Assembly (NCBI GenBank): GCA_028821145.1
Contig: JAPPHC010000080.1
Location: 1 to 60,315, forward strand
Direction of reading: 5' to 3'
Length of the DNA stretch: 60,315 nucleotides
Origin: Gammaproteobacteria bacterium
GTDB taxonomy: Bacteria; Pseudomonadota; Gammaproteobacteria; Steroidobacterales; Foliamicaceae
Below the pieces are notes generated by a model. The model had not been told where the DNA came from. It ran no database searches and saw only the letters and a program-made list of their open reading frames with translations. How positions within the stretch are numbered: position 1 is the first letter of the stretch; the number at the start of each line of letters is the position of its first letter. Made by a program: the position numbers and the translations under genes. Positions 1 to 8,329 of this stretch are shown here, one piece after another.

Positions 1-2
1 GC

Positions 3-116
3 TACCGCCTCGCCATGCAGGCGCGCGAAAGCCGGCCCATCCGCACCGCGCTCTATTTCCCCTGGCACAGCGCCTTCCGCGAAGTCACCCCGACTGACGA
101 TAATCCTGCGAACTAG
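3..116 (+). CDS. C-terminal end of a probable UvrD/AddA-like helicase-nuclease (partial)
   Basis: An open frame enters the window and stops at TAG 114-116, giving 37 residues starting YRLAMQARESRPIRTALYFP. The pattern of a short helix followed by a 'RPIRTALYFP...REV' strand resembles the extreme C-terminus of PD-(D/E)XK nuclease domains fused to UvrD/AddA-type helicases, where a tyrosine-bearing helix precedes a 'V-R-A-A-L-Y-F' strand. The gene ends by overlapping the stop of gspM on the other strand by four bases, so the two transcription units converge. With only 37 residues the family call is tentative; that it is the end of a real plus-strand gene is more secure than its identity. Confidence 0.42.
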   Translation, partial: YRLAMQARESRPIRTALYFPWHSAFREVTPTDDNPAN

Positions 117-604
117 TCGTTTCGTTCGAGTACCAGGCTGACCTGGGTGACGCCGGGCGAGGAGCCGCGCTCGATGTCGGCGCTGACGGTGCGGATGCCT
201 TCCTGGACCGCGAGGCCGGCAAGCCAGGCGCTGACCTGCGGGAACGGCGCATCGAGCAGGCGCAGGCGGACCCGCGTCTCGCCTTCCGCGGCGCCTTCTT
301 CGAGAAAATCGCCCAGACCGGCTTCGCTGACCGAACGGTTGACCAGGAGCAGCAGCGAGGCGTCCGTTCGGGCGCGCGGCGGCGGCAGCGCCGTCATCCG
401 GCTGCCCACGCGGTCCAGCCGTTCAAGCAACGCGGTCTCCGCCTCGCGCCTCTGCTTGCTGGTCTCGGCCCAATCCAGAAGCGGGGCGACGGCCGCGAAA
501 TACCAGATTGCGGTAAGCGTCAGCGCCGCCACCGCCGCGAGCAGAGCCTGCTCGCGGGCCGATCTCCCGCGCCAGAACTCAGCGACCGCGATCATCACGA
601 ACAC
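113..604 (-). CDS. gspM: Type II secretion system protein M (GspM)
   Basis: Product of 163 residues. An N-terminal cytoplasmic stretch (about 1-18, with the 'FWRGRSAREQALLA' pattern usual for GspM) is followed by one membrane segment at about 20-43 and a periplasmic ferredoxin-like domain. GspM belongs to the inner-membrane assembly platform of the type II secretion system and binds GspL. It is the last gene of the gspGHIJKLM run, and its start overlaps the end of gspL by 26 bases. The length is close to the family norm (about 160). No gspN follows; the next gene converges from the other strand. Confidence 0.88.
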   Translation of the reverse strand: MFVMIAVAEFWRGRSAREQALLAAVAALTLTAIWYFAAVAPLLDWAETSKQRREAETALLERLDRVGSRMTALPPPRARTDASLLLLVNRSVSEAGLGDFLEEGAAEGETRVRLRLLDAPFPQVSAWLAGLAVQEGIRTVSADIERGSSPGVTQVSLVLERND

Positions 605-1802
605 TCAGTTCACCCGTGACAGATCCGTTGGATTCAGGCACGGCGGTCTGAATCAGCACGGAATAGCCGACGGAAAGCAGGCTTCGACGAACCTGGTCCA
701 GCGTTTCCATGTTCGCGGCCGTCAAACGCACCTGCGCAGATCCGCTCCCGTAGTTGATACCCAGAACGCGCGTGCCGCTGCCGCCGGCGCGTTCCAGGGA
801 CTGCAACAGCCGCAGAAATCCGTCGCCGTCGGCCGCGGCGGAAAGATCGGCCGAAGTTACGCGGCGCCTGAACTCGCCCCTTAGGTCGGCCGATGCTCCT
901 GCATCCGGCATCATCTGCCCAAGCCGCGTTTCCACGATCCCGGCAAGCGCCTGGTATTCACTCTGCGCGCGCCAACCGTCCATGGCCACGTAGCCCGGCA
1001 AGACAAGGGCCACGGCAAGCAGGCCGATGGCGACGTCCCTGAGACGGCGGGCCCGATCGTCGCGGCGGCGGAACTCGCCCTGCAACAGATTGACGGCGCC
1101 CCCGGACATCGACTCCGCGGCCAGTTGCGTCATAACGCCCTGTTCCAGCAGCCGGAGTTCCGTGTCCCGTCCGTTCAGGCCCGCCATCGCTTGCCGCGCC
1201 TCGCCCTGCAAAGCGGGCTCGCAATAGATCACCAGCCGGAACGGAGCAGCCTCGTCGCCGGCGTGCTCCGCGCATGCGATGTCGACCAGTCCCGCAAGCT
1301 CGCCGTGCCGGGCCGATACCACTTGCCCGCCGCCGTCGCGGAACATGACCGCATTCTCCTCCAGCAGAGCGGCGGCGGCGTTGGGAAGATGGGGCAATGC
1401 GTCGCCTTCTCCATAAACCGCGTCCGGCAGCAGTCCCGCTTGCCTTGAGCGTTCCAGCAGACCTTCAAGCCATCGCCGCTCCACGGCCGCCACTTCCAGT
1501 TGATCGCCGACGGCAGGGCCGACCGCAAAATGCAGGTCCTCCACGTCGCCCGCGATCCGGTCCTCCAGCGCGTATCTCGCGCCCCTGACGGCCGATCGGC
1601 GCCCGCGCACGGGCAAGTCCAGGCGGGCACGAAATACTTCCCGCGCCGGGATCAGCAAGACTACCTTGCGCCCCTCGGCCATTTCGGCGGCCTGCTCCAG
1701 TTCCCCTTGACCGCCCTGAGACACAGGTGCGCCGTGGGCGTCCACCGCCTGCCAGGAGGCGCCGCCATCCGGGTCGCCGATCCGAATTACCAGGTATTCC
1801 AT
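579..1802 (-). CDS. gspL: Type II secretion system protein L (GspL)
   Basis: Product of 407 residues. The N-terminal two-thirds (1 to about 245) form an actin-like cytoplasmic domain beginning 'MEYLVIRIGDPDG'. A single membrane segment follows at about 255-275 (DVAIGLLAVALVLPGYVAMD), then a periplasmic ferredoxin-fold domain that dimerises and contacts GspM. GspL links the cytoplasmic ATPase GspE to the inner-membrane platform. It lies between gspK (22-nt gap) and gspM (overlap), as in classical gsp operons. Length is typical. gspC, D, E and F are not in the window, so the rest of the machine must be encoded elsewhere. Confidence 0.9.
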   Translation of the reverse strand: MEYLVIRIGDPDGGASWQAVDAHGAPVSQGGQGELEQAAEMAEGRKVVLLIPAREVFRARLDLPVRGRRSAVRGARYALEDRIAGDVEDLHFAVGPAVGDQLEVAAVERRWLEGLLERSRQAGLLPDAVYGEGDALPHLPNAAAALLEENAVMFRDGGGQVVSARHGELAGLVDIACAEHAGDEAAPFRLVIYCEPALQGEARQAMAGLNGRDTELRLLEQGVMTQLAAESMSGGAVNLLQGEFRRRDDRARRLRDVAIGLLAVALVLPGYVAMDGWRAQSEYQALAGIVETRLGQMMPDAGASADLRGEFRRRVTSADLSAAADGDGFLRLLQSLERAGGSGTRVLGINYGSGSAQVRLTAANMETLDQVRRSLLSVGYSVLIQTAVPESNGSVTGELSVRDDRGR

Positions 1803-1824
1803 ACGCTGAAGGACCCTTGCGGTC

Positions 1825-2775
1825 TCAGCCCTGCACCGGCGCCAACCAGGCTTCGGGCGGCAATCCCTGGCGGCGCGCGCGGACCCGGCTACGGCCGCGG
1901 TCCAGCAGGCTGGTCAGGTAGAACCGTGTGCCGGCGGCGTTCACGGCCACGCGCAGCGCGAACCAATTGCTGGATAGCGAGACCCGTCCGGCCATTGGGG
2001 AGGGCAGGGCGGCCTGCACTTCGCCCAGGTCCGTCAAGCCGCCGGCGAGTTGCCGCTCACGCCACCCTTGCACCAGGGCGCGATCCGGGTATTCGGCAAG
2101 CGACAGCAGCACCTCCTCGGACGCCGTGTTCACGTTGACCGGAACCGGCGGCCCGGTTACCGGCAACGCCGTGACATGCGGCGAGAGCAGGCGCCAGGAT
2201 TCGGCGTCGACACCCTCGACCGCCAGCAGTTCCGATATGTCTTCCATCGGGCGATTGGGAGCCTGGTAGGGCGGAAAAAGCCGCGTGTAGGCCTCATCTT
2301 CGGCGCCGCCCATGGGCTGCGGCAGGTTGTCGGCATCCATCCAGTCCAGCACCTTCAGGGCAAGCGACTCGTCGAGTCCCAGCACGCGGAGCAGGCGTCG
2401 AAACTGGTCGACCGCGATCATGTCCGGCGTTCCCTGCTGGGTGACCAGGTTGTTCAGGTTGAACCGCCCCTGCATGTCCTCTATTGTCCCCCGAATCCGC
2501 ATCGGCCCTGCGCTCATCTCACGGATGCCGCGAAACCAGGGCTCGCCGTAATGGTCGGTGTCGCTGTCGAGCGCGTCACGGGCCATGATCTCGGCCGCCA
2601 GCTCCTCGATTCCCAGGGCCACCAGGCGCGCCTGCGTGGTGCCGACAAGCGCCCGGGATGCTTGCGTCTCAAGCTGCAGGGCGAACATCCGGGCGGCGCC
2701 GAGGACGCCGGCAAGGCTGACGATGAGCAGCGCCGAAATCAGCGCCAGCCCCTGCTGGGAACGGCCCATGCTCAA
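1825..2775 (-). CDS. gspK: Type II secretion minor pseudopilin GspK
   Basis: Product of 316 residues, the largest minor pseudopilin as expected. The N-terminus 'MSMGRSQQGLALISALLIVSLAGVLG' is a prepilin peptidase signal with cleavage before the hydrophobic helix. The position that is glutamate in other pseudopilins is not Glu here, which is normal for GspK. A helical domain (about 110-210, with 'LDESLALKVLDWMDADNLPQ') contains the helix-hairpin-helix-like insertion, and 'VNVNTASEEVLLSL' is a GspK hallmark. GspK caps the pseudopilus tip with GspI and GspJ. The start overlaps the gspJ stop by four bases (ATGA). Confidence 0.92.
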   Translation of the reverse strand: MSMGRSQQGLALISALLIVSLAGVLGAARMFALQLETQASRALVGTTQARLVALGIEELAAEIMARDALDSDTDHYGEPWFRGIREMSAGPMRIRGTIEDMQGRFNLNNLVTQQGTPDMIAVDQFRRLLRVLGLDESLALKVLDWMDADNLPQPMGGAEDEAYTRLFPPYQAPNRPMEDISELLAVEGVDAESWRLLSPHVTALPVTGPPVPVNVNTASEEVLLSLAEYPDRALVQGWRERQLAGGLTDLGEVQAALPSPMAGRVSLSSNWFALRVAVNAAGTRFYLTSLLDRGRSRVRARRQGLPPEAWLAPVQG

Positions 2776-3386
2776 CGGCCCACCTCAATCAGGCGCGCAA
2801 TGGTTCCGACACCCCGTACCACAACCTTAATCCGTACTCCCGCCGGCAGCGCCGCATCGGAGAACTCGCCGGGCGGCGGCCAGAACGCCGTCCAGGCGGC
2901 CTGCGCCGCTCCCGGCTCGGACAGGAATTCCACGCGGAATTCATCGACTTCCTCCAGCAGCACCTCGCCCCCGACCTCGGTGGCCCCGATCGGGTCCAGC
3001 ACCGGCCAGTACTCGCGCAGCAGGCGGCCGTCGATCAGTCGGTAACGCACTCGTTGCAGCTCGGCGCGCGGCAGCAACCCCGGGTTCAGCCACCCGCCGC
3101 GAGTGAAGTTCACTTCGCCCGCGCCGAGTGCCTGTAATGCCGGTTCATGGTCCTGGCCCAGGATGGCGCGCACCGGACGCGCCCGCAACTGGGCGAAATC
3201 GTTTTCCATCAGCCGAACGGCGCGCTGCACGCCGTGCCAGCGCCGTTGCTGCCCGTCCAACCGTTCCGATTGCGTAACCGCTTCGCCCAGCCCGCCGAAG
3301 GCCAGTGTCGCCATCACCGCGAAGATGCCCAGGGCCACGAGTAACTCGATCAACGTAAACCCGCGCAGGTCGGCGTGGCTGCTCAT
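2772..3386 (-). CDS. gspJ: Type II secretion minor pseudopilin GspJ
   Basis: Product of 204 residues from ATG 3386. The frame remains open upstream, but the pseudopilin signal 'RGFTLIELLVALGIFAVMATLAFGG' begins seven residues after this ATG, which also overlaps the gspI stop in an ATGA junction, so this start is well supported. Glu5 of the mature helix is present. GspJ forms the pseudopilus tip complex with GspI and GspK in the periplasm. The C-terminal two-thirds is beta-rich, with 'RRWHGVQRAVRLMENDFAQL' in the family-conserved helix. Confidence 0.92.
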   Translation of the reverse strand: MSSHADLRGFTLIELLVALGIFAVMATLAFGGLGEAVTQSERLDGQQRRWHGVQRAVRLMENDFAQLRARPVRAILGQDHEPALQALGAGEVNFTRGGWLNPGLLPRAELQRVRYRLIDGRLLREYWPVLDPIGATEVGGEVLLEEVDEFRVEFLSEPGAAQAAWTAFWPPPGEFSDAALPAGVRIKVVVRGVGTIARLIEVGR

Positions 3387-3766
3387 TCCTCGTATTCCGC
3401 TTCTTCCGCTTCGACCCGTACCCGCACCACGCCCCGGGCCGACGCCAGGACCGGGGCATCGCGTTCCGGGCCAACCCGCACTTCCACGTCGCGCAGGGTT
3501 TCGGCGGTAGATTGCCGGACCCGATACTCGACCCACCAGGTCCGCCCGGAAATTTCTTCCTCACGGCGCGCCTGTCCGCGCGGTAGCTCCCCGGCCAGGC
3601 GCAATGCCGTCAGCGCGTCGGCGGCCGCCCACTGGGCCAGCGTGCGGACACGCAATTGTTCGGCGGTCCGGGCCGCTTGACCGGTTGCGGCGAATGCGGC
3701 GCTCAGTCCCAGGGCGACGATCGCCAGCGCCACCAGCACTTCGAGCAGCGTGAATCCTCTCTTCAC
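3383..3766 (-). CDS. gspI: Type II secretion minor pseudopilin GspI
   Basis: Product of 127 residues. The start 'MKRGFTLLEVLVALAIVALGLSAAF' is a very short class III leader followed by the methylated pseudopilin helix with Glu5, and 'ATGQAARTAEQLRVRTLAQWAA' matches the GspI family pattern. GspI starts assembly of the minor pseudopilin tip. It overlaps gspH (stop 3763-3765) and gspJ by four bases on each side, indicating translational coupling through the operon. Confidence 0.92.
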   Translation of the reverse strand: MKRGFTLLEVLVALAIVALGLSAAFAATGQAARTAEQLRVRTLAQWAAADALTALRLAGELPRGQARREEEISGRTWWVEYRVRQSTAETLRDVEVRVGPERDAPVLASARGVVRVRVEAEEAEYEE

Positions 3767-4299
3767 AGACCTTCAAGCTCAAACCGGCCGGACGAATCGA
3801 AGCGCATGGTGGCGCCCGCCTCACGCGTGCCGACCAGCCGCAACGTGAACGGCGTGAACTCGCCTTCCGGCAGCAGCAGGATCTGCGGCGCGGAATCGGA
3901 GGGCCCGAACTCGGGCGCCACAGCGCGGCCGTCGATCCGCAATTCGAACCGCATTGGCTGCGGCCAGGTCCGGGCCGCAAACGCTCCCCTTCGGGGCAAT
4001 GGTCGCCAGACAAATCCGGGGCCGGACTCCGCTTCCGGCTCCCGGGGAACCAGTTCAAGATAAGAATAGCCGTCCGGACGGAACTTGAGTCCCAGCACTA
4101 TTCCCTGAATGCGGCTCTCTTCCGTGGCCAACTGCAGGGTAGCGGCCAGCCTGCGCGCCTCCCGCGTTACCGGGCCGCCCGCGGCGCCGGCCGACAGCGC
4201 GGCCAGGCCGGTCAGCAGCGCGATCAGCGCCAGCACGACCAGGAGTTCGATCAGCGTAAAACCACGCTTCGCGCGCGCGGCTTCCCGGCATGACGTCAC
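3763..4299 (-). CDS. gspH: Type II secretion minor pseudopilin GspH
   Basis: Product of 178 residues. The leader 'MTSCREAARAKRGFTLIELLVVLALIALLTGLAALS' has the pre-pseudopilin site G-F-T-L-I-E. The C-terminal half, rich in strands and ending in 'DSSGRFELEGL', fits the GspH domain. GspH joins the major pseudopilin to the tip complex. Start and stop overlap the neighbouring genes by four bases (ATGA type). Confidence 0.9.
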   Translation of the reverse strand: MTSCREAARAKRGFTLIELLVVLALIALLTGLAALSAGAAGGPVTREARRLAATLQLATEESRIQGIVLGLKFRPDGYSYLELVPREPEAESGPGFVWRPLPRRGAFAARTWPQPMRFELRIDGRAVAPEFGPSDSAPQILLLPEGEFTPFTLRLVGTREAGATMRFDSSGRFELEGL

Positions 4300-4757
4300 G
4301 GCTGCCGGTCGAGATTCCAGTTGCCGATGTCCCCGTCCTGCCCCTCGCCGCCCTCCTGTCCGTCACGTCCCAGGGTATAGACATCCACGTCTCCGCGGCG
4401 GCCCGGGCTGGCGTAGAGATAGGGGCGACTCCAGGGGTCCAGCGGCAGGCGGCGCATATAGCCGCCTGCCGGCCAGCGGACGTCGGGATCGTTGGGCCGT
4501 TCCACCAGCGCCTCCAACCCCTCCGCGGTGGTGGGGTAGCGGAAATTGTCCAGCCGGAATATGTCCAGCGCCGCCTCTATCGTCTGGATATCGGCCCGGG
4601 CCCGGGTGATCCGCGCATCGTCGACGCGGCCCACGTAAACGCCCGTTGCGATCGCTGCCAGGATGCCGATGATGGCCAGCACCACCAGCAGTTCCATGAG
4701 CGTAAACCCGCGGGAACGCCGCGCGGAATCCTCTCTGCCGGAATGTTCGCGCTTCAT
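4296..4757 (-). CDS. gspG: Type II secretion major pseudopilin GspG
   Basis: Product of 153 residues. The leader ends in 'SRRSRGFTLMELLVVLAIIGILAAIA', with Glu5 and a long hydrophobic helix. The motif 'ALDIFRLDNFRYPTTAEGLEALV' is diagnostic for GspG, and 'LPLDPWSRPYLYASPGRRGDVDVYTLGRDGQEGGEG' is the calcium-binding C-terminal region. GspG polymerises into the piston-like pseudopilus in the periplasm. It is the first gene of the visible operon; the promoter should lie in the 54-nt gap shared with the divergent fabG. Confidence 0.95.
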   Translation of the reverse strand: MKREHSGREDSARRSRGFTLMELLVVLAIIGILAAIATGVYVGRVDDARITRARADIQTIEAALDIFRLDNFRYPTTAEGLEALVERPNDPDVRWPAGGYMRRLPLDPWSRPYLYASPGRRGDVDVYTLGRDGQEGGEGQDGDIGNWNLDRQP

Positions 4758-4797
4758 CCGGCAATCATGCCAGAGCCGAAATAAGGACGCTATCGCC

Positions 4798-4803
4798 TAT
4801 AAT
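4798..4803 (+). promoter_or_regulatory. Candidate -10 box of fabG
   Basis: A perfect TATAAT sits only eight bases before the GTG start of fabG. If used, transcription would begin at about 4810, leaving almost no 5' leader. No convincing -35 hexamer or Shine-Dalgarno sequence is seen in the 54-nt space shared with divergent gspG. The call rests on the hexamer alone. Confidence 0.4.
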
Positions 4804-4811
4804 TTTTCTGC

Positions 4812-5561
4812 GTGTCCGACGATACGAACCTGTTTTCCCTGAGCGGAGAGATCGCCCTGGTCACGGGCGCGACGCGCGGCATCGGCGCCGAGATTGCTGA
4901 GCAGTTCCGGGCCGCCGGAGCCGATGTGATCGGGACAGCGACCACGGCGGAGGGCGCAGCCGAAATTGCCGACCGCCTGGGTGGCGGCGATGCGGGAAAG
5001 GTGCTCGACGTGGCCTCCGGCGAGAGCGTTCAGGCGCTGATGAAAGAACTGGCCGGGCGCCTTCCGACCATCCTGGTGAACAACGCGGGTATCGTCCGCG
5101 ACAACCTGCTGCTGAGGATGAAGCCGGAAGACTGGCAGGACGTCGTCAACACCAATCTCAACTCGGCCTACCGCCTCTGCAAGGGCTGTCTGCGCGGCAT
5201 GCTGAAGGCGCGGCGCGGGCGCATCATCAACCTCTCTTCCGTGGTGGGCGCAGCCGGAGCGGCAGGACAGGCCAACTACGCGGCGGCCAAGGCGGGACTG
5301 CTGGGCTTCACTCGTGCGCTGGCGCTGGAAGTGGCCGGCCGCGGAATCACCGTGAACGCCATCGCGCCGGGCTATATCGAAACCGACATGACCGCGGGAG
5401 TAACGTCCGAGCGCAAGGACGCCATCGTCACGCAGATTCCTGCCGGACGCGCCGGTTCGCCGCTGGACGTGGCCGGGGCCGCCGTCTTCCTGGCGTCGCC
5501 CGCGGCATCCTACGTCACCGGAACCGTGCTGCACGTGAACGGCGGAATGTGGATGGGCTGA
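4812..5561 (+). CDS. fabG: 3-oxoacyl-[acyl-carrier-protein] reductase FabG
   Basis: Product of 249 residues, a short-chain dehydrogenase that uses NADPH to reduce beta-ketoacyl-ACP in the fatty-acid elongation cycle. The cofactor motif 'VTGATRGIG' is at about 17-25. 'NNAGIV' follows, then the catalytic Ser (about 141, '[10 protein letters not shown]'), Tyr and Lys ('YAAAKAG'), and the C-terminal '[15 protein letters not shown]' is typical of FabG. The only plausible start is GTG at 4812, a few residues longer than the usual FabG N-terminus. It precedes acpP and fabF as in gammaproteobacterial fab clusters, but fabD, fabH and plsX are absent upstream; gspG lies there instead. Confidence 0.95.
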   Translation: MSDDTNLFSLSGEIALVTGATRGIGAEIAEQFRAAGADVIGTATTAEGAAEIADRLGGGDAGKVLDVASGESVQALMKELAGRLPTILVNNAGIVRDNLLLRMKPEDWQDVVNTNLNSAYRLCKGCLRGMLKARRGRIINLSSVVGAAGAAGQANYAAAKAGLLGFTRALALEVAGRGITVNAIAPGYIETDMTAGVTSERKDAIVTQIPAGRAGSPLDVAGAAVFLASPAASYVTGTVLHVNGGMWMG

Positions 5562-5588
5562 TACCCGAACCGGGCCGATCGGGACTTC

Positions 5589-5604
5589 ACGGGCAAATGC
5601 CCGT
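5589..5604. terminator. Short hairpin between fabG and acpP
   Basis: ACGGGC-AAAT-GCCCGT forms a perfect 6-bp stem with a 4-nt loop, 28 bases after the fabG stop. No T-tract follows, so it may be a partial terminator or a processing site that separates the highly expressed acpP message from fabG. Confidence 0.3.
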
Positions 5605-5621
5605 CGGGGCGGGTATTCCGT

Positions 5622-5627
5622 TAGAAT
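5622..5627 (+). promoter_or_regulatory. Candidate -10 box of acpP
   Basis: TAGAAT lies 53 bases before the acpP ATG and downstream of the small hairpin, where an internal acpP promoter is expected. There is no good -35 match, so support is weak. Confidence 0.3.
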
Positions 5628-5680
5628 ACGCGCTTCGGCATTACTGTCGGCTTCGCCCGGCTCCCAGGGGAATTGGATCT

Positions 5681-5920
5681 ATGAGCAATGTTGAACAACA
5701 GATCAAAGCGATCATCGCCGAGCAGCTTGGCGTGTCCGAATCCAGCATCACGAACGAGTCCTCGTTCGTGGACGACCTGGGCGCCGATTCGCTGGACACC
5801 GTGGAATTGGTGATGGCGCTTGAGGAAGAGTTCGAAACCGAGATTCCCGACGAAAACGCCGAACAGATTACTACCGTTCAGGAAGCGATCGACTTCATTT
5901 CCGCGCGTCTGGAGGAATAG
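5681..5920 (+). CDS. acpP: Acyl carrier protein
   Basis: Product of 79 residues, starting '[18 protein letters not shown]' at ATG 5681 after an AGGGG ribosome-binding site. The frame is open further upstream, but ACP proteins begin exactly here. The phosphopantetheine attachment motif '[21 protein letters not shown]' carries the modified serine (about Ser37). The small acidic four-helix protein shuttles acyl chains between the fatty-acid synthesis enzymes in the cytoplasm. Flanked by fabG and fabF. Confidence 0.97.
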   Translation: MSNVEQQIKAIIAEQLGVSESSITNESSFVDDLGADSLDTVELVMALEEEFETEIPDENAEQITTVQEAIDFISARLEE

Positions 5921-5999
5921 CCGAACCGGCGCGGCCGGACCATAGAGCTGGCAGCACAAGTGTGATGTCCGGCACGCCTGACCGCCAGAAGTAACTATC

Positions 6000-7244
6000 A
6001 TGAAAGGACGTCGCGTAGTCGTGACGGGCGCCGGAGCGATTACGCCCGTCGGTAACGATCCCGAGACCGCATGGCGGTCGGTCCTTGAAGGGAAGAGCGG
6101 CATTACGACCCATGAGGAATTGCCCAATATCGGGGCCTTTCCTTCGAGAATCGCAGGACTGATCCGCGATTTCGATCCTACCGAATACATGGAGCCTCGC
6201 GAGGTGCGGCGTTTCGATGCATTCAATCATTACGGCGTCGCGGCCGGGATCCAGGCGCTACGCTCTTCGGGGCTCGTGATCGATGAATCGAACGCGGACC
6301 GGGTAAGCGTCTACGTGGGCTCCGGCATAGGCGGCATCCGCACCATCGAAGCCTCGCACGAACGCTACGCCGAGAAGAACAATCCGCGGCGCATTTCACC
6401 GTTCCTGGTTCCCGGCATCATCGTGAACATGCCCGCCGGCCTGCTCTCGATACAGATCGGCGCCCGTGGCCCCAATATCGCAACGGCCACCGCCTGCTCC
6501 ACGTCCACGCATTCGATCGGCCTCGGGGCGCGGTCCATCGCCTACGGCGAAACCGACGCCTGCCTCGCCGGTGGCGCCGAGCACTGCATCGCCTACCTGG
6601 GTATCGGCGGCTTCTCCTCCGCCCGCGCCCTGTCGCTGCGCAACGACGAACCGGAACGCGCCAGCCGGCCCTGGGACCGGGACCGGGACGGTTTCGTGCT
6701 CGCCAGCGGCGCCGTGTGCCTGATGCTGGAGGAGTTCGAGCATGCCCGTGCGCGCCGCGCGGAGATACTCGCCGAAGTCATCGGTTTCGGGATGAGCAGC
6801 GACGCGTTTCACATCACGGCCCCGGCGGAGGACGGCGCGGGCGGGGCCGCCTGCATGCGCGCGGCGCTCGAGGATGCGGGCCTCGATCCCGAGGAAGTGG
6901 ACTATATCAACGCCCACGCCACCTCCACGCCGCTGGGCGACCTGGTCGAGACGATCGCCATCAAGGACGTCTTCGGCGACCATGCGGGGCGCCTGGCCGT
7001 CAGTTCGACCAAGTCGATGACCGGTCACCTGCTGGGCGCCGCCGGCGCGCTGGAGGCGCTGTATTCGATCCTGGCGATCCGCGACGGAGCCGTTCCTCCC
7101 ACTATCAACCTCGACAATCCCGATGAAGGCTGCGACCTTGACTTCGTGCCCGGCACGGCGCGCGACATGCGCGTGCGGGTGAGCATGAGCAACTCCTTCG
7201 GCTTCGGCGGCACCAACGGTTGCCTGGTCTTCCGCGGGGTCTGA
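6000..7244 (+). CDS. fabF: 3-oxoacyl-[acyl-carrier-protein] synthase II FabF
   Basis: Product of 414 residues, a condensing enzyme that elongates acyl-ACP with malonyl-ACP. The active-site cysteine is in 'ATACSTSTHSIG' (about 165), the two catalytic histidines are in 'INAHATSTPLGD' (about 305) and 'TKSMTGHLLGAAG' (about 341), and the C-terminal 'NSFGFGGTNGCLVF' is the KAS signature. Length matches FabF (about 412). Its stop overlaps the mltG start by one base (TGATG). pabC, which sits between fabF and mltG in E. coli, is missing here. Confidence 0.96.
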   Translation: MKGRRVVVTGAGAITPVGNDPETAWRSVLEGKSGITTHEELPNIGAFPSRIAGLIRDFDPTEYMEPREVRRFDAFNHYGVAAGIQALRSSGLVIDESNADRVSVYVGSGIGGIRTIEASHERYAEKNNPRRISPFLVPGIIVNMPAGLLSIQIGARGPNIATATACSTSTHSIGLGARSIAYGETDACLAGGAEHCIAYLGIGGFSSARALSLRNDEPERASRPWDRDRDGFVLASGAVCLMLEEFEHARARRAEILAEVIGFGMSSDAFHITAPAEDGAGGAACMRAALEDAGLDPEEVDYINAHATSTPLGDLVETIAIKDVFGDHAGRLAVSSTKSMTGHLLGAAGALEALYSILAIRDGAVPPTINLDNPDEGCDLDFVPGTARDMRVRVSMSNSFGFGGTNGCLVFRGV

Positions 7245-8287
7245 TGACCCGCAACGCCAAGACCGTGGTTGCCGGGGTAGCCGCGGCGGCCCTCCTCGCG
7301 CTTGCCGGGCTGTATTCCGCGCGGCTGGCGCTGGAAAACCCGCTCGCTGCCGGATCCGCCGATCGGACCGTGATCGTCGAACCGGGCGACTCGCTGAATG
7401 CGGTGGCCGCGCGGCTTGAGGAGCGGATGATCCTGGAGCGGCCGTGGCTGTTCAAGCTGGCGGCCTACGTGACGGGAGCCTCGGCGCGCATACAGGCAGG
7501 CGAATACCGGGTCGGGGTAGGGGACACCCATCGCCAGCTCATCGATCGCATGGTTCGCGGCGAGGTCGTTCAGCATTACTTCACCATCATCGAAGGCTGG
7601 ACCGTTGGCGAGATTCTTCGGGCCCTGCATGCCGCCGAACCGCTGGTTTCCACCCTGCAGTCGCAGGACGCGGAAGCGCTGGCCGCAGAACTGGCGCTTG
7701 GACATGGGCACGCCGAGGGATGGTTCTTCCCGGATACCTACGCTTATACGCGCGGCGAAACCGACGCCGATGTGCTTCTGCGGGCCCACGCGCTGATGCA
7801 GGACCGATTGCAGGCGGCCTGGGCGGAGCGCGCCGCCGGACTGCCCCTGGACGAGCCCTACGAGGCCCTGATCCTGGCGTCCATCATCGAGCGCGAGACC
7901 GGGATCGACGCCGAGCGCCCCGTCATCGCCGGCGTGCTCACACGGCGACTTAAACTGCGCATGCGTCTTCAGGTGGACCCCACGGTGATCTACGGACTCG
8001 GCGATTCGTACGCCGGCGACGTCACCCGCGCCCACTTGCGCGAAGACACGCCGTACAACAGCTATACGCGCTACGGACTGCCGCCCACGCCCATCTCGCT
8101 TCCCGGCGGGCCTTCCCTGCAGGCGGCCGTGCAGCCGCAGCCGGGCGAATTCCTCTACTACGTGGCTTCCGCGGACCTCGACGGCAGCCACGTATTCAAC
8201 GAGACGCTGGACGGACACAACGCCGCGGTCGCGATGCTCGTTCGCAGCCAGCGCGCGCGCAACGGCGGCAACGCGCCGCTTGAATGA
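7244..8287 (+). CDS. mltG: Endolytic murein transglycosylase MltG
   Basis: Product of 347 residues from the ATG that overlaps the fabF stop; the longer frame would add eight residues inside fabF. One N-terminal membrane helix (about 8-28) anchors a periplasmic domain. A LysM-like subdomain (about 40-95) begins 'IVEPGDSLNAVAARLEE'. The YceG catalytic core contains the active-site glutamate in 'ILASIIERETG', and 'DPTVIYGLGD...YNSYTRYGLPPTPISLPG' is strongly conserved. MltG cuts nascent glycan strands and so limits their length. Followed by tmk after 42 bases. Confidence 0.93.
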   Translation: MTRNAKTVVAGVAAAALLALAGLYSARLALENPLAAGSADRTVIVEPGDSLNAVAARLEERMILERPWLFKLAAYVTGASARIQAGEYRVGVGDTHRQLIDRMVRGEVVQHYFTIIEGWTVGEILRALHAAEPLVSTLQSQDAEALAAELALGHGHAEGWFFPDTYAYTRGETDADVLLRAHALMQDRLQAAWAERAAGLPLDEPYEALILASIIERETGIDAERPVIAGVLTRRLKLRMRLQVDPTVIYGLGDSYAGDVTRAHLREDTPYNSYTRYGLPPTPISLPGGPSLQAAVQPQPGEFLYYVASADLDGSHVFNETLDGHNAAVAMLVRSQRARNGGNAPLE

Positions 8288-8329
8288 CGCCGCCCCGATC
8301 ACGGCTCCACAGGCTATGCTTCAACTGAT

